Assembly (NCBI RefSeq): GCF_020539525.1
Contig: NZ_JACDXX010000003.1
Location: 1 to 64,000 of the forward strand
DNA: 64,000 nucleotides
Direction of reading: 5' to 3'
DNA from: Pseudogemmobacter faecipullorum
Lineage (GTDB): Bacteria > Pseudomonadota > Alphaproteobacteria > Rhodobacterales > Rhodobacteraceae
The translations under genes and the position numbers were made by a program. Each line of letters begins with the position of its first letter. Position 1 is the first letter of the stretch. Under the pieces are notes generated by a model. The model worked only from the letters and a program-made list of their open reading frames with translations. It ran no database searches and was not told where the DNA came from. Shown piece by piece: positions 39,708-47,989 of this stretch.

Positions 39708-40598
39708 ATGCAGTGGAAAGGTCGGCGCAGCAGCCGCAATATTGAGGACCGGCGCGGCCAGGGCGGGGGCGGCGGGCTGCGCTCGGGCGGCGTCGCCGGG
39801 GCAGGCGGGCTGGGGGTGGTGGTGGTCTTTGTCATCGCCATGCTGCTCGGCGTCGATCCGCGCCACCTGCTTGAGGGCGCGGGCGGCAGCCTCAGCGGCG
39901 GCTCCTCCGGTTCCGGCTCAGGCCAGAGCGCGGCGCCGCTCAGCGCCGAGGAACAGCAGGCGGGCGAATTTGTCAGCGTGGTTCTGGCCGATACCGAGGA
40001 AATCTGGACCCGGCTTTTTGCCGATCAGCTGAACCGGCGCTATACGCCGCCGGTGCTGGTGCTGTTCAGCACCGGCACGCAATCGCCCTGCGGCGGAGCC
40101 AGCGCCGCCACAGGGCCGTTCTACTGCCCCGCCGATAACAAGGTCTATCTCGACACCAGTTTCTTTGCGACCATGGAGCACCAGCTGGGCGCGAAAGGCG
40201 ATTTCGCCGCCGCCTATGTGGTGGCGCATGAGGTGGGCCATCATATCCAGGACGCGCTGGGCATTCTGTCTGAGGCCAATGAGATCCGCGCTAAGGTCAG
40301 CGAGCGTGAGTCGAATGAGATTTCGGTCAGGATCGAGCTGCAGGCTGACTGCCTTTCGGGGATCTGGGCGCGCGAGGCCCAGGCCAGCCTCGGCGTGGTC
40401 GAGCCCGGCGATTTTGACGAGGCGCTGCAGGCGGCGCGCCAGATCGGCGATGACACTTTGCAGCGTGCTGCCGGGCGGCGCCCGATGCCACATAGTTTCA
40501 CCCATGGCAGCGCGGAGCAGCGTCAGCGCTGGTTTGCCACCGGGCTGCAATCGGGCCGGATCGCGGATTGCGATACGTTCCGTCAGGCGACGCTGTAA
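39708..40598 (+). CDS. YpfJ-like membrane-anchored neutral zinc metallopeptidase
   Basis: The 296-residue protein has a basic glycine-rich N-terminus, one membrane helix (residues 35-48), a serine/glycine linker and a metalloprotease domain with HEVGHH at 174-179 and a downstream ELQADCLSG glutamate. This is the YpfJ/neutral zinc metallopeptidase family, whose substrate is unknown. ATG 39708 follows AGGGAGCAGGG. A tRNA-Leu gene follows 150 bases later. Confidence 0.88.
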   Translation: MQWKGRRSSRNIEDRRGQGGGGGLRSGGVAGAGGLGVVVVFVIAMLLGVDPRHLLEGAGGSLSGGSSGSGSGQSAAPLSAEEQQAGEFVSVVLADTEEIWTRLFADQLNRRYTPPVLVLFSTGTQSPCGGASAATGPFYCPADNKVYLDTSFFATMEHQLGAKGDFAAAYVVAHEVGHHIQDALGILSEANEIRAKVSERESNEISVRIELQADCLSGIWAREAQASLGVVEPGDFDEALQAARQIGDDTLQRAAGRRPMPHSFTHGSAEQRQRWFATGLQSGRIADCDTFRQATL

Positions 40599-40637
40599 GA
40601 GATTTCACCGGGGCAGAGCAAAGCTGCACTGCCCCCG

Positions 40638-40667
40638 TTGACGAGGCGCGGTCTGTCGCGGTAGAGG
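40638..40667 (+). promoter_or_regulatory. Possible promoter of tRNA-Leu
   Basis: TTGACG at 40638 and TAGAGG at 40662 are 18 bases apart, about 80 bases before the tRNA gene. The distance is rather long, so this is tentative. Confidence 0.4.
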
Positions 40668-40745
40668 CAGTGCAGCCGGATCGCTTCCGGTGATATCACG
40701 GTCTTCCGACGGTTTCGCCGTCCTGCCATGGAGGATCGTCTGCGT

Positions 40746-40829
40746 GCGGGTGTGGCGGAATGGTAGACGCAGGGGTTTCAAAAACCCCCGCCGCAAGGCT
40801 TGTCGGTTCGAGTCCGACCACCCGTACCA
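40746..40829 (+). tRNA. tRNA-Leu (anticodon CAA)
   Basis: The acceptor arm GCGGGTG pairs with CACCCGT, followed by discriminator A and an encoded CCA (40827-40829). The anticodon stem is GGGGT/ACCCC with loop TTCAAAA, giving anticodon CAA. The long variable arm (GCCGCAAGGC region) and TTCGAGTCC T-loop fit a class II leucine tRNA. Confidence 0.93.
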
Positions 40830-40949
40830 CGAATTTCCCAGATTTAGCCGAAACCTAGGAAAATAAGGGAAATTTCACACCATATTGGTGATGATTTCTT
40901 GGCATGGGTTGCTTTTTCAGCGGTTTTTGTCCTTCCTGTTACGCACAAA

Positions 40950-41430
40950 TCCCGCAGCTGCGTAAAATCGCCAGCTTCAGAAAACTCCCATCAGGTGTCT
41001 CTGCCTCGATGGCATATAGGGTGCGGATCAGGCGCAGGCCTTCCTCTGCGATTGGAGCCGGCCCCATGCGGATGATCTCGATCAGCTTTCGCCTCGCGTG
41101 AGCCCAGCAATAAGCCAGTCGGATTCTTCGGTCAGGCGCCAGCAGCCGGTTATATCCGGCATAGCCATCCACCTGCAGGATGCCCGTAAAGCCCTGCAAT
41201 ATGCGTTCGGCATGCTGCCCGCCCTGTCCGGGGGCATAGCTGAAGGCCACGGCGGGCGGTGCAGTTCCGCCCCAGGGGCGCTCGTCATGGGCCAGCGCCC
41301 AGAAGTATCCTGTCCTGGTCTTGCGCGCCCCGGGATCAAGACGGGGACACGTGTCTCATCCATGAAGAGCTTGCTGGATTGCTTCAGATCCTGCAGCAGG
41401 GCGTCGAAGATGGGACGCGGCTCGAAAGCG
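40950..41430 (-). pseudogene. IS66-family transposase remnant with frameshift
   Basis: Two open frames on the minus strand together give IS66 transposase sequence: DALLQDLKQSSKLFMDETR in one frame up to about 41335, then AFSYAPGQGGQHAERILQGF and ILQVDGYAGYNRLLAPDRR with LAYCWAHARRKLIEI in another. A missing base near 41333-41339 explains the switch. Both the N-terminal half and the end after YAIEAE are absent. It adjoins an IS3 remnant at about 41430. Confidence 0.8.
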
Positions 41431-41432
41431 GC

Positions 41433-41681
41433 GCGAGCCGCCGCGGCAACAGCCACGACAACGCAGTCGCCGAAAGCTTCTTCAACCTGCTCAAGCGCGA
41501 GCGGATCAGACGCAGGACCTGCCGGACCCGTGAAGACGCAAGGCAGGAGGTGTTCGTTTACATCGAGATGTTCTGCAACCCGAAGCGCGAGCATGCGAGG
41601 AACGGGATGCTGTCGCCCGCCGGGTTAGAACGGCAGCAGAAGATGAGACGCGAAGGCGTATAAGAAACTCGGGGCTATTCA
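41433..41681 (+). pseudogene. IS3-family OrfB C-terminal remnant and its right end
   Basis: From about 41433 to the TAA at 41661-41663 the plus frame reads SRRGNSHDNAVAESFFNLLK and ends GLERQQKMRREGV, the C-terminus of IS3-group OrfB with the last DDE glutamate in AES. The GAAACTCGGGGCTATTCA that follows looks like the element's terminal repeat. Nothing of orfA or the earlier part of orfB remains; the upstream part of this frame is antisense IS66. Confidence 0.78.
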
Positions 41682-42185
41682 GTCGAGAATAGCACGCAGT
41701 ATTCACAATACTCTGCGAGAGGCCATTTTCGACAGTCACTGCCAGGAACTCTAACGCTTGTGCAGACCTGACAACAGACAAGACAAACATGTTGCTCGTT
41801 GGCGATGCTGACCTGAACTATGCTTCGCCTCGACATTTACCGACAGGGGCTTGCCGCTGCCGCCAGTTGGGGTCTCGAAATGCTTCCATGGCGGCGATCA
41901 AGCTAAGGCGTGAAGGTTAGGAAGGCATTTAGTTTACGAATCTTACCATTCAGATTGTTGCTACAGTTCAAGTCGGTTACAGAGATCAGCCACGAATAGC
42001 GTGAAACTGGTCATCGCGCCGTGAGCCGCCTCAACGCTTCAGGGGTTATCGGGTAGATACAGGTAGATACAAATGCTAAGATTTGTTCAGAAAATCGGCG
42101 TTTGCCCGTATGTTCATGACGTGCAGATCACCCGCGAAGCGTCGAATTACCGCGCTGGCTGATCCGGTCTGACCGGTTAAAACGG
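41682..42185. other. Unannotated stretch between the IS remnants and rsmB
   Basis: No gene is recognised. The base composition is more AT-rich than in flanking genes, as expected for acquired DNA. A short direct repeat GGTAGATACA-GGTAGATACA occurs at about 42051-42070. It ends at a good terminator (42186-42213), implying that something upstream is or was transcribed. I see no copy of the tRNA-Leu 3' end that would mark an attachment site. Confidence 0.55.
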
Positions 42186-42213
42186 GGCGGTCCGGATTGC
42201 GGGCCGCCTTTTT
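42186..42213 (+). terminator. Rho-independent terminator with no evident gene in front
   Basis: GGCGGTCC (42186-42193) pairs with GGGCCGCC (42201-42208) around a seven-base loop, followed by TTTTT. It precedes the rsmB-like gene by 43 bases and has no recognisable gene upstream. Confidence 0.8.
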
Positions 42214-42255
42214 CATTGTGACGCCCGGCCTGGCCGGGGCTCTGGGGGTACAGAG

Positions 42256-43422
42256 ATGCAAAATCCGGGCCGCGCTGCCGCCGCCATTCAGATCCTTGAT
42301 CAGATCCTCGGCGGCGAACCTGCCGAGAAGGCGCTGACCGCCTGGGGGCGGGCCTCGCGCTATGCCGGCTCGAAGGACCGCGCCGCGGTGCGCGATCTGG
42401 TCTATGAGGCTTTGCGGGCCCGGCGCAGCCTGGCGGCTCTGGGCGGGGCGGCGGCGGATGAGGAAAACGGCCGCGCGCTGGTGCTGGGCCTGATCCGGGC
42501 CCGGGGTGAGGCCGTGGAGGCCTGGTTTGCCGGGGCGCCGCATGGCCCGGCACCGGTCAGGGCGGATGAGGCGGCGCGCGTCGCAGAAGGCGCGGCGGCT
42601 CTGGATCTGCCGGACTGGCTCGAAGCGCCTTTGCGTCAGGATCTGGCGGCGGATTTCGACGCCGTGATCGCGGCACTGCGCCAGCGCGCCCCGGTGTTTC
42701 TGCGGGTCAATCTGGCCCGGGCAAGCCGCGAGCTGGCGGTGAATATGCTCGCCGCCGAAGGCATTGTGGCAAAACCTCATCCTATGGTGAAGACCGCGCT
42801 GGAAGTCTCTGAGGGCGCGCGTAAAATCCAGAATGCCGAGGCCTATCTCTCTGGCGTGGTCGAGTTGCAGGATCTCTCCTCTCAGGCGGTGGTCGCGGCT
42901 TTGCCACTCGCCGATGGCATGCGGGTGCTCGATCATTGCGCGGGCGGCGGCGGCAAGACGCTTGCCATGGCGGGCCTCGCTGATCTTGATCTTTTCGCCC
43001 ATGATTTCAGCCCGCGCCGGATGGAGGATCTGAAGACCCGCGCCACCCGGGCCGGGATTGAGGTCCGGCTGACCGCGACGCCGGAGGCGCTTGCGCCCTT
43101 TGATCTGGTGCTGACCGATGTGCCCTGTTCGGGCTCGGGCAGCTGGCGGCGCGATCCGGCCGGGAAATGGGCGCTGACGCCCGCCCGGCTTGAGGAGCTG
43201 CAGCAGATCCAGGCCGGAATCCTGGAGCGGGCGGCGAAAATGCTGCGCCCGGGCGGCTGGCTGGCCTATGCGACCTGCTCTTTCCTGAGCGCCGAGAATG
43301 AGGCGCAGATCGCGGCCTTCCGCGCCGCCCATCCGGGCTGGACGCTGGAAAAAAGCCTGCGCTTCAGCCCGCTGCAGGGCGGCGATGGCTTCTATCTCGC
43401 CTTGCTGCAGCGCGAGGCCTGA
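42256..43422 (+). CDS. rsmB: RsmB-family 16S rRNA (cytosine-C5) methyltransferase
   Basis: The 388-residue protein has an N-terminal NusB-like helical domain (AAAAIQILDQILGGEPAEKA) and a C-terminal Fmu/NOP2 SAM methyltransferase with VLDHCAGGGGKTLAMA, the catalytic cysteine in DVPCSGSGSWRRDP and ATCSFLSAENEAQ. RsmB methylates C967 of 16S rRNA in E. coli; the same target is inferred. ATG 42256 is the first in-frame start after the terminator. Confidence 0.9.
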   Translation: MQNPGRAAAAIQILDQILGGEPAEKALTAWGRASRYAGSKDRAAVRDLVYEALRARRSLAALGGAAADEENGRALVLGLIRARGEAVEAWFAGAPHGPAPVRADEAARVAEGAAALDLPDWLEAPLRQDLAADFDAVIAALRQRAPVFLRVNLARASRELAVNMLAAEGIVAKPHPMVKTALEVSEGARKIQNAEAYLSGVVELQDLSSQAVVAALPLADGMRVLDHCAGGGGKTLAMAGLADLDLFAHDFSPRRMEDLKTRATRAGIEVRLTATPEALAPFDLVLTDVPCSGSGSWRRDPAGKWALTPARLEELQQIQAGILERAAKMLRPGGWLAYATCSFLSAENEAQIAAFRAAHPGWTLEKSLRFSPLQGGDGFYLALLQREA

Positions 43423-43474
43423 GGGGCCGCGAAGCGCGGTTTTTATGCAGATCTGCCCGCCCTGGATCCCGGCG

Positions 43475-43490
43475 TTAAGCCGATCTTAAC
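43475..43490 (+). promoter_or_regulatory. CtrA box upstream of cckA (TTAA-N7-TTAAC)
   Basis: TTAA at 43475-43478, seven bases and TTAAC at 43486-43490 match the full CtrA consensus of Caulobacter and relatives exactly. The box lies 65 bases before the cckA GTG and after the rsmB stop. It suggests that CtrA feeds back on its own kinase gene. ctrA itself is interrupted at the left edge of the window. Confidence 0.7.
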
Positions 43491-43555
43491 AGGTTTAGCC
43501 CTGACTGCAGCTTTCGGATGGTGCGAAATCCATCCGCGAGGAGGAAAGGGGAGCG

Positions 43556-45880
43556 GTGCAGGGGCCTTGGGTGGATTTTTCCGGGCTGGCGCTGGCGGCG
43601 CGCCATCTGTCGGATCGGATCGGCTGGCTGCAGGGCCTGGCGGCGCTTTGTCTCGGCCTGGCGGTGCTGCCGGGCGACAGCGGGCTGCGTTTCAGCCTCT
43701 CGGTTGCGGGGCTGTCGCTGCTGATGGTGAATGCGGTGATCTGGCTGCTGGCCTGGCGTGCTGCCCGCGCCCAGGCGCTGCTGCGTCAGCAGCTTGGCCG
43801 CTTTCTGGGCGAGGACAGCGCGGCCTGGTTTGCCACCGACAGCCTTGGCCAGATCAGCTTTCAGAACCGCGCCGCCCGCATCCGCTTTGGCGATCTGCCG
43901 GGCCAGGGGCTGAATGATGCCTTGCATGAACAGATCGCCTCGCCCGGGGCGGTGATGTACCGCCTGCAGGCGCGCGCGGCGGCGCGCGGCGGCGTGGCCG
44001 AGGATGTGGTCAGCCAGCGCGGCCTGCTGCGCCTGGCGGTGCACCGTCTTGGCCGCGATCAGTTTCTGTGGCGGATTGAGGATTTCACCGAACATCACCC
44101 GGCGCGGCGCGGCGGTGAGGGGATCAGCCTGCCGATGCTGGTGGCCAATGCCGCCGGGGTGATCCAGAGCTCGAATGAGGCCCTGCACCGGCTGCTGGGC
44201 GAGCGTCCGCGCCGCCTCGACCGGCTGTTCGTGCAGCGCCGTTTCAGCAGTGGCGAAGAGGTATTGCTGCGCAGCCGCGGCAGTGATCTGCGGGTGATCG
44301 CGGCCGAGCTGACGCCCCATCCCGAGCGGCGCGAAATCTATCTGCTGCCCGCGCCCGAGCGGCGCGAGGCCGACAGCCCGGCGGTGGATCTTGAGAATGT
44401 GCCGCTGGCGCTGATGAAATTTGCCAGCAATGGCGCGCTGCGCTCGGCCAACCGGCTGGCGCTCTCCATGCTCGGCCCTCGCCGGATCGAGGGGCTGCGC
44501 TTTCATGATCTGTTTGAGGATCTGGGCCGCCCGGTCGAGGACTGGCTCGCCGATGTGATCGAGGCGCGGCTGCCGGCCGGGGCCGAGATGATGCGGCTGC
44601 GCGCGCCCGAGGGGGAAGAGGATAGTTTCGTCCAGCTGCAGCTGTCGCGCATCATCGAGGAGGGCCGGCCCGGGGCGCTTGCCGTGCTCTCGGATGTGAC
44701 GGCGATCAAACGGCTGGAGGCGCAGTTTGACCAGAGCCAGAAGATGCAGGCGATTGGCCAGCTTGCAGGCGGAATCGCCCATGATTTCAATAATCTGCTG
44801 ACAGCGATCTCGGGCCATTGTGATCTGCTGATGCTGCGGCGCGGCCGCGAGGATGCGGAATTCGCCGATCTGGAGCAGATCCGGCAGAATGCCAATCGTG
44901 CCGCGGCGCTGGTCAGCCAGCTGCTGGCGTTTTCGCGCAAACAGACGCTGCGGCCCGAACATCTTGAGATCAGCGAGGTGCTGAGCGAGATGGTGCATCT
45001 GCTGAACCGGCTGGTGGGCGAGAAAATCACCCTCAGCCAGAGCTGTGAGGCCGGGCTGATGCCGATCCGGGTCGACCGCCGCCGGCTGGAGCAGGTGCTG
45101 ATGAACCTGGTGGTCAATGCGCGCGATGCCATGGGCGGGCGCGGCCAGATCCGCATCAGCACCGCGACCCTGCAGCTGAGCCAGCCCCTGCAGCGTGATG
45201 GCGCCAGCGTGCCGGCCGGGCGCTGGTCGGTGATCCGCGTCGCCGATGCCGGCTGTGGCATCCCGCCCGAAAGGATCGGCAAGATCTTTGATCCTTTCTT
45301 TACCACCAAACGCACCGGCGAGGGGACCGGGCTTGGTCTTTCAACGGCTTATGGCATCGTCAAACAATCGGGCGGCTATATTTTTGTCAGCTCCGACACC
45401 ACGCCCGGTCCAGGGCGCGGCACGGTGTTTGAACTGCTGTTCCCGGCCTGTGAGACCGCCGCCGAAACAGATCCGGCCCCGCCTGAACCTGCGGCACCGG
45501 CGCTGGTGCGCAGCGGTGCCGGGCTGGTGCTGCTGGTCGAGGATGAGGCACCGGTACGGGCCTTTGCCAGCCGGGCCCTGCGGCTGAGCGGCTTTACCGT
45601 GATCGAGGCGCAGAATGCCGAAGAGGCGCTGGATCTGCTGGAGGATCCGGCTCTGGCGGTCGATATTATCGTGACTGATGTGGTGATGCCGGGGCTTGAT
45701 GGCCCGGGCTGGGTACGGCGCGCCATGGAGGACCGGCCCGGGGTGCGGGTGGTTTTCGTCTCGGGCTATGCCGAGGATCATCTCGCTGCCGATCAGGCTC
45801 AGATCCCGAATTCTGTCTTTCTTCCCAAGCCTTTCTCGCTGACCGATCTGACCGCGACCGTTCAGGGGCAGCTGGCATAA
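43556..45880 (+). CDS. cckA: Hybrid histidine kinase CckA
   Basis: CckA starts the CckA-ChpT-CtrA phosphorelay. The 774-residue protein has two N-terminal membrane helices (about 24-40 and 46-67), PAS-like regions, a HisKA domain with H409 in GGIAHDFNNLLTAISGH, an HATPase domain (NLVVNARDAM, GIPPERIGKIFDPFFT, GTGLGLSTAYGIV) and a C-terminal receiver with D708 in IIVTDVVMPG. These features and the length are characteristic of CckA. The start is GTG 43556 with GGGGAG upstream. All catalytic residues are present although ctrA is broken in this genome. Confidence 0.95.
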   Translation: MQGPWVDFSGLALAARHLSDRIGWLQGLAALCLGLAVLPGDSGLRFSLSVAGLSLLMVNAVIWLLAWRAARAQALLRQQLGRFLGEDSAAWFATDSLGQISFQNRAARIRFGDLPGQGLNDALHEQIASPGAVMYRLQARAAARGGVAEDVVSQRGLLRLAVHRLGRDQFLWRIEDFTEHHPARRGGEGISLPMLVANAAGVIQSSNEALHRLLGERPRRLDRLFVQRRFSSGEEVLLRSRGSDLRVIAAELTPHPERREIYLLPAPERREADSPAVDLENVPLALMKFASNGALRSANRLALSMLGPRRIEGLRFHDLFEDLGRPVEDWLADVIEARLPAGAEMMRLRAPEGEEDSFVQLQLSRIIEEGRPGALAVLSDVTAIKRLEAQFDQSQKMQAIGQLAGGIAHDFNNLLTAISGHCDLLMLRRGREDAEFADLEQIRQNANRAAALVSQLLAFSRKQTLRPEHLEISEVLSEMVHLLNRLVGEKITLSQSCEAGLMPIRVDRRRLEQVLMNLVVNARDAMGGRGQIRISTATLQLSQPLQRDGASVPAGRWSVIRVADAGCGIPPERIGKIFDPFFTTKRTGEGTGLGLSTAYGIVKQSGGYIFVSSDTTPGPGRGTVFELLFPACETAAETDPAPPEPAAPALVRSGAGLVLLVEDEAPVRAFASRALRLSGFTVIEAQNAEEALDLLEDPALAVDIIVTDVVMPGLDGPGWVRRAMEDRPGVRVVFVSGYAEDHLAADQAQIPNSVFLPKPFSLTDLTATVQGQLA

Positions 45881-45883
45881 TTC

Positions 45884-46489
45884 TCAGGAGCAGTCAGGAT
45901 GGATCAGCCGGTGATAAAGCTGAAAATCCGCCGCGGCCACTTCGCGCAGCCGGGCCTCGGTGGCGGGCGCAAGCTGCAGCGCGCCGGGCGGCGAGACATT
46001 GACCCGGGGCAGGGTGATGCTCTGCCCCAGCCGGTCTTGCAGAAATCTGGTAAAGAGATCCATCTCCTCATAGCGAAACAGCCGGGTCACGCCCTGGCCC
46101 TGGCGCGGCCGCAAAAACCGCTCCTGGCTGCCGACATCGGCAAAGGCCGGACGCGGATCACCGCACCAGGCCTGAACGAATGTATCGAAGCTGAGGCCGC
46201 GGGTGGATTTCGCCGCATCGGTCTGATCCTCACGGCTGCGAAAACGATACCATGAGCCGAGCCAGTCGCATGGCTCGCGGATCAGCGCCACCACCGTCCA
46301 GTCTGCCTTTGCCGCCGCTTCCAGATAGGGGCCGAAATAGCGCCGGAAGCGGTGCACGGTGGTATGTTTCAGCACCGGCGGGCGCTGGATCGAGACCGAG
46401 GCCTGCGATTCGAGGGCGGTGGCAATCGCTGTCGAGCCGGTTTTGGGCGTTGCCAGAAAGACCAGTTTTTGCTCCCAGAAGACCAGCAT
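45884..46489 (-). CDS. Sulfotransferase-like protein
   Basis: The 201-residue protein starts MLVFWEQKLVFLATPKTGST, which resembles the 5'-phosphosulfate-binding loop of PAPS sulfotransferases, followed by VVALIREPCDWLGSWYRFRS, the 3'-phosphate motif region. Related short proteins in Rhodobacterales are annotated as sulfotransferase-family or gamma-glutamyl kinase-like. Acceptor unknown. It is convergent with cckA with only three bases between the stops. Confidence 0.75.
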   Translation of the reverse strand: MLVFWEQKLVFLATPKTGSTAIATALESQASVSIQRPPVLKHTTVHRFRRYFGPYLEAAAKADWTVVALIREPCDWLGSWYRFRSREDQTDAAKSTRGLSFDTFVQAWCGDPRPAFADVGSQERFLRPRQGQGVTRLFRYEEMDLFTRFLQDRLGQSITLPRVNVSPPGALQLAPATEARLREVAAADFQLYHRLIHPDCS

Positions 46490-46631
46490 GGCTTTGTTCC
46501 TGAATAGATTTCTGCCCCCGAACCGGCGCTGGCGCAGGTCGCGCGGCGGCTCAGATGCGATAATGCCTGCAGATTAAACCAGCTTTTAATCATTTGCTGC
46601 GAATTCTGTTCCTGCGATTTAAGCTTGATTT

Positions 46632-46674
46632 GTTCTCTTTTTGGTCTCATATATTTTGAGAACAACAGGCGAAC
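46632..46674. promoter_or_regulatory. SOS (LexA) boxes in the recA promoter
   Basis: GAAC-N7-GAAC at 46660-46674, the reverse-strand form of GTTC-N7-GTTC, is exact. A second near-match GTTC-N7-GGTC lies at 46632-46646. TTGATT (46625) and TATATT (46650) are candidate promoter elements overlapping them. LexA bound here would block the recA promoter. Confidence 0.85.
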
Positions 46675-46723
46675 AGTGCCGGGATTGCTGCTTGCGGGCG
46701 GCTGTGGGATAAGGGGACGAATT

Positions 46724-47791
46724 ATGGCGACAGCCAGTCTGCTGGACTTCGGGAGCAAGCGCGACATGGATAAGCAGAAGGCGCTTGAAAGCGCGCTGCA
46801 GCAGATCGAACGCCAGTTCGGTAAGGGTTCGATCATGAAACTGGGCGCCGACAGCCCGGCGATGGAGATCGAGGCCACTTCGACCGGCTCGCTCGGTCTC
46901 GATATTGCCCTTGGCATCGGCGGCCTGCCCAAGGGCCGGATCGTCGAGATTTACGGCCCTGAAAGCTCGGGTAAAACCACGCTGACCCTGCATGCCGTCG
47001 CCGAAGAACAGAAAAAAGGCGGGGTCTGCGCCTTTGTTGATGCCGAACATGCGCTGGATCCGCAATATGCGAAAAAGCTCGGCGTTAACCTTGATGAGCT
47101 GCTGATCTCGCAGCCCGATACCGGCGAACAGGCGCTGGAGATTGTCGATACCCTGGTGCGCTCGGGCGCGGTCTCGATGATCGTTGTCGATTCAGTTGCC
47201 GCGCTGACCCCCAAGGCCGAGCTTGAGGGCGATATGGGCGATGCCACCGTTGGCGCCCAGGCCCGGCTGATGAGCCAGGCGATGCGCAAGCTGACCGCCT
47301 CGATCGGCCGCTCAAACTGCATGGTGATCTTCATCAACCAGATCCGGATGAAGATCGGGGTGATGTTCGGCTCGCCTGAGACCACCACCGGCGGTAATGC
47401 GCTGAAATTCTACGCCTCGGTGCGTCTCGACATCCGCCGCATCGGCGCGATCAAGGACCGCGATGAGGTGGTGGGCAACAGCACCCGCGTCAAAGTGGTG
47501 AAAAACAAGGTGGCGCCGCCGTTCAAACAGGTGGAATTCGATATCATGTATGGCGAAGGCATCTCGAAAACCGGTGAGCTGGTCGATATCGGCGTCAAGG
47601 CCGGCGTGGTCGAGAAATCGGGCGCCTGGTATTCCTATGGCGATGAGCGCATCGGCCAGGGGCGTGAGAATGCCAAAACTTTCCTGCGCAATAATCCCGC
47701 CACCGCCCAGGCGATTGAGGAAAAAATCCGCGCGGCAAACGGGCTCGATTTCCGCATGTCGGCCGAGGAAAGCGTGGTCGAGGAGGACTGA
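46724..47791 (+). CDS. recA: Recombinase RecA
   Basis: RecA forms filaments on single-stranded DNA, drives strand exchange and triggers LexA self-cleavage. The 355-residue protein has Walker [10 protein letters not shown] (78-86), Walker [13 protein letters not shown], loop 2 [20 protein letters not shown] and the acidic tail [11 protein letters not shown] 46724 follows AAGGGGA. The transcript ends at a terminator at 47862-47889. Upstream LexA boxes make it SOS-controlled. Confidence 0.98.
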   Translation: MATASLLDFGSKRDMDKQKALESALQQIERQFGKGSIMKLGADSPAMEIEATSTGSLGLDIALGIGGLPKGRIVEIYGPESSGKTTLTLHAVAEEQKKGGVCAFVDAEHALDPQYAKKLGVNLDELLISQPDTGEQALEIVDTLVRSGAVSMIVVDSVAALTPKAELEGDMGDATVGAQARLMSQAMRKLTASIGRSNCMVIFINQIRMKIGVMFGSPETTTGGNALKFYASVRLDIRRIGAIKDRDEVVGNSTRVKVVKNKVAPPFKQVEFDIMYGEGISKTGELVDIGVKAGVVEKSGAWYSYGDERIGQGRENAKTFLRNNPATAQAIEEKIRAANGLDFRMSAEESVVEED

Positions 47792-47809
47792 TCCTCTGCG
47801 CCCGGTTCC

Positions 47810-47821
47810 GGGGGGGGGGGG
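47810..47821. repeat. Twelve-base G homopolymer after recA
   Basis: A run of 12 G lies 18 bases after the recA stop, before its terminator. Runs of this length are prone to slippage and sequencing error; no coding frame depends on it here. Confidence 0.9.
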
Positions 47822-47861
47822 CGGCAAGGCTGCCTTGGGTGAATTTGATCATAAAATCAGG

Positions 47862-47889
47862 CCGGGACACGCTGTCCCGGTCTTTTTTT
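47862..47889 (+). terminator. Rho-independent terminator of recA
   Basis: CCGGGAC (47862-47868), a five-base loop, GTCCCGG (47874-47880), then TCTTTTTTT. Confidence 0.92.
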
Positions 47890-47989
47890 AGGCTGATTTT
47901 CCATCCGGCTGCATCATGCTGGACAGGGGCAGGCGGCAGGGGTACAGGGAAGGCCGAACTCAGATCATCTGCGCGAAAGAGGCCCGGCC

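Noticed and set aside
40746-42255. Attachment-site duplication of the tRNA-Leu 3' end
   Set aside because: No second copy of the T-arm and acceptor sequence was found in the interval.
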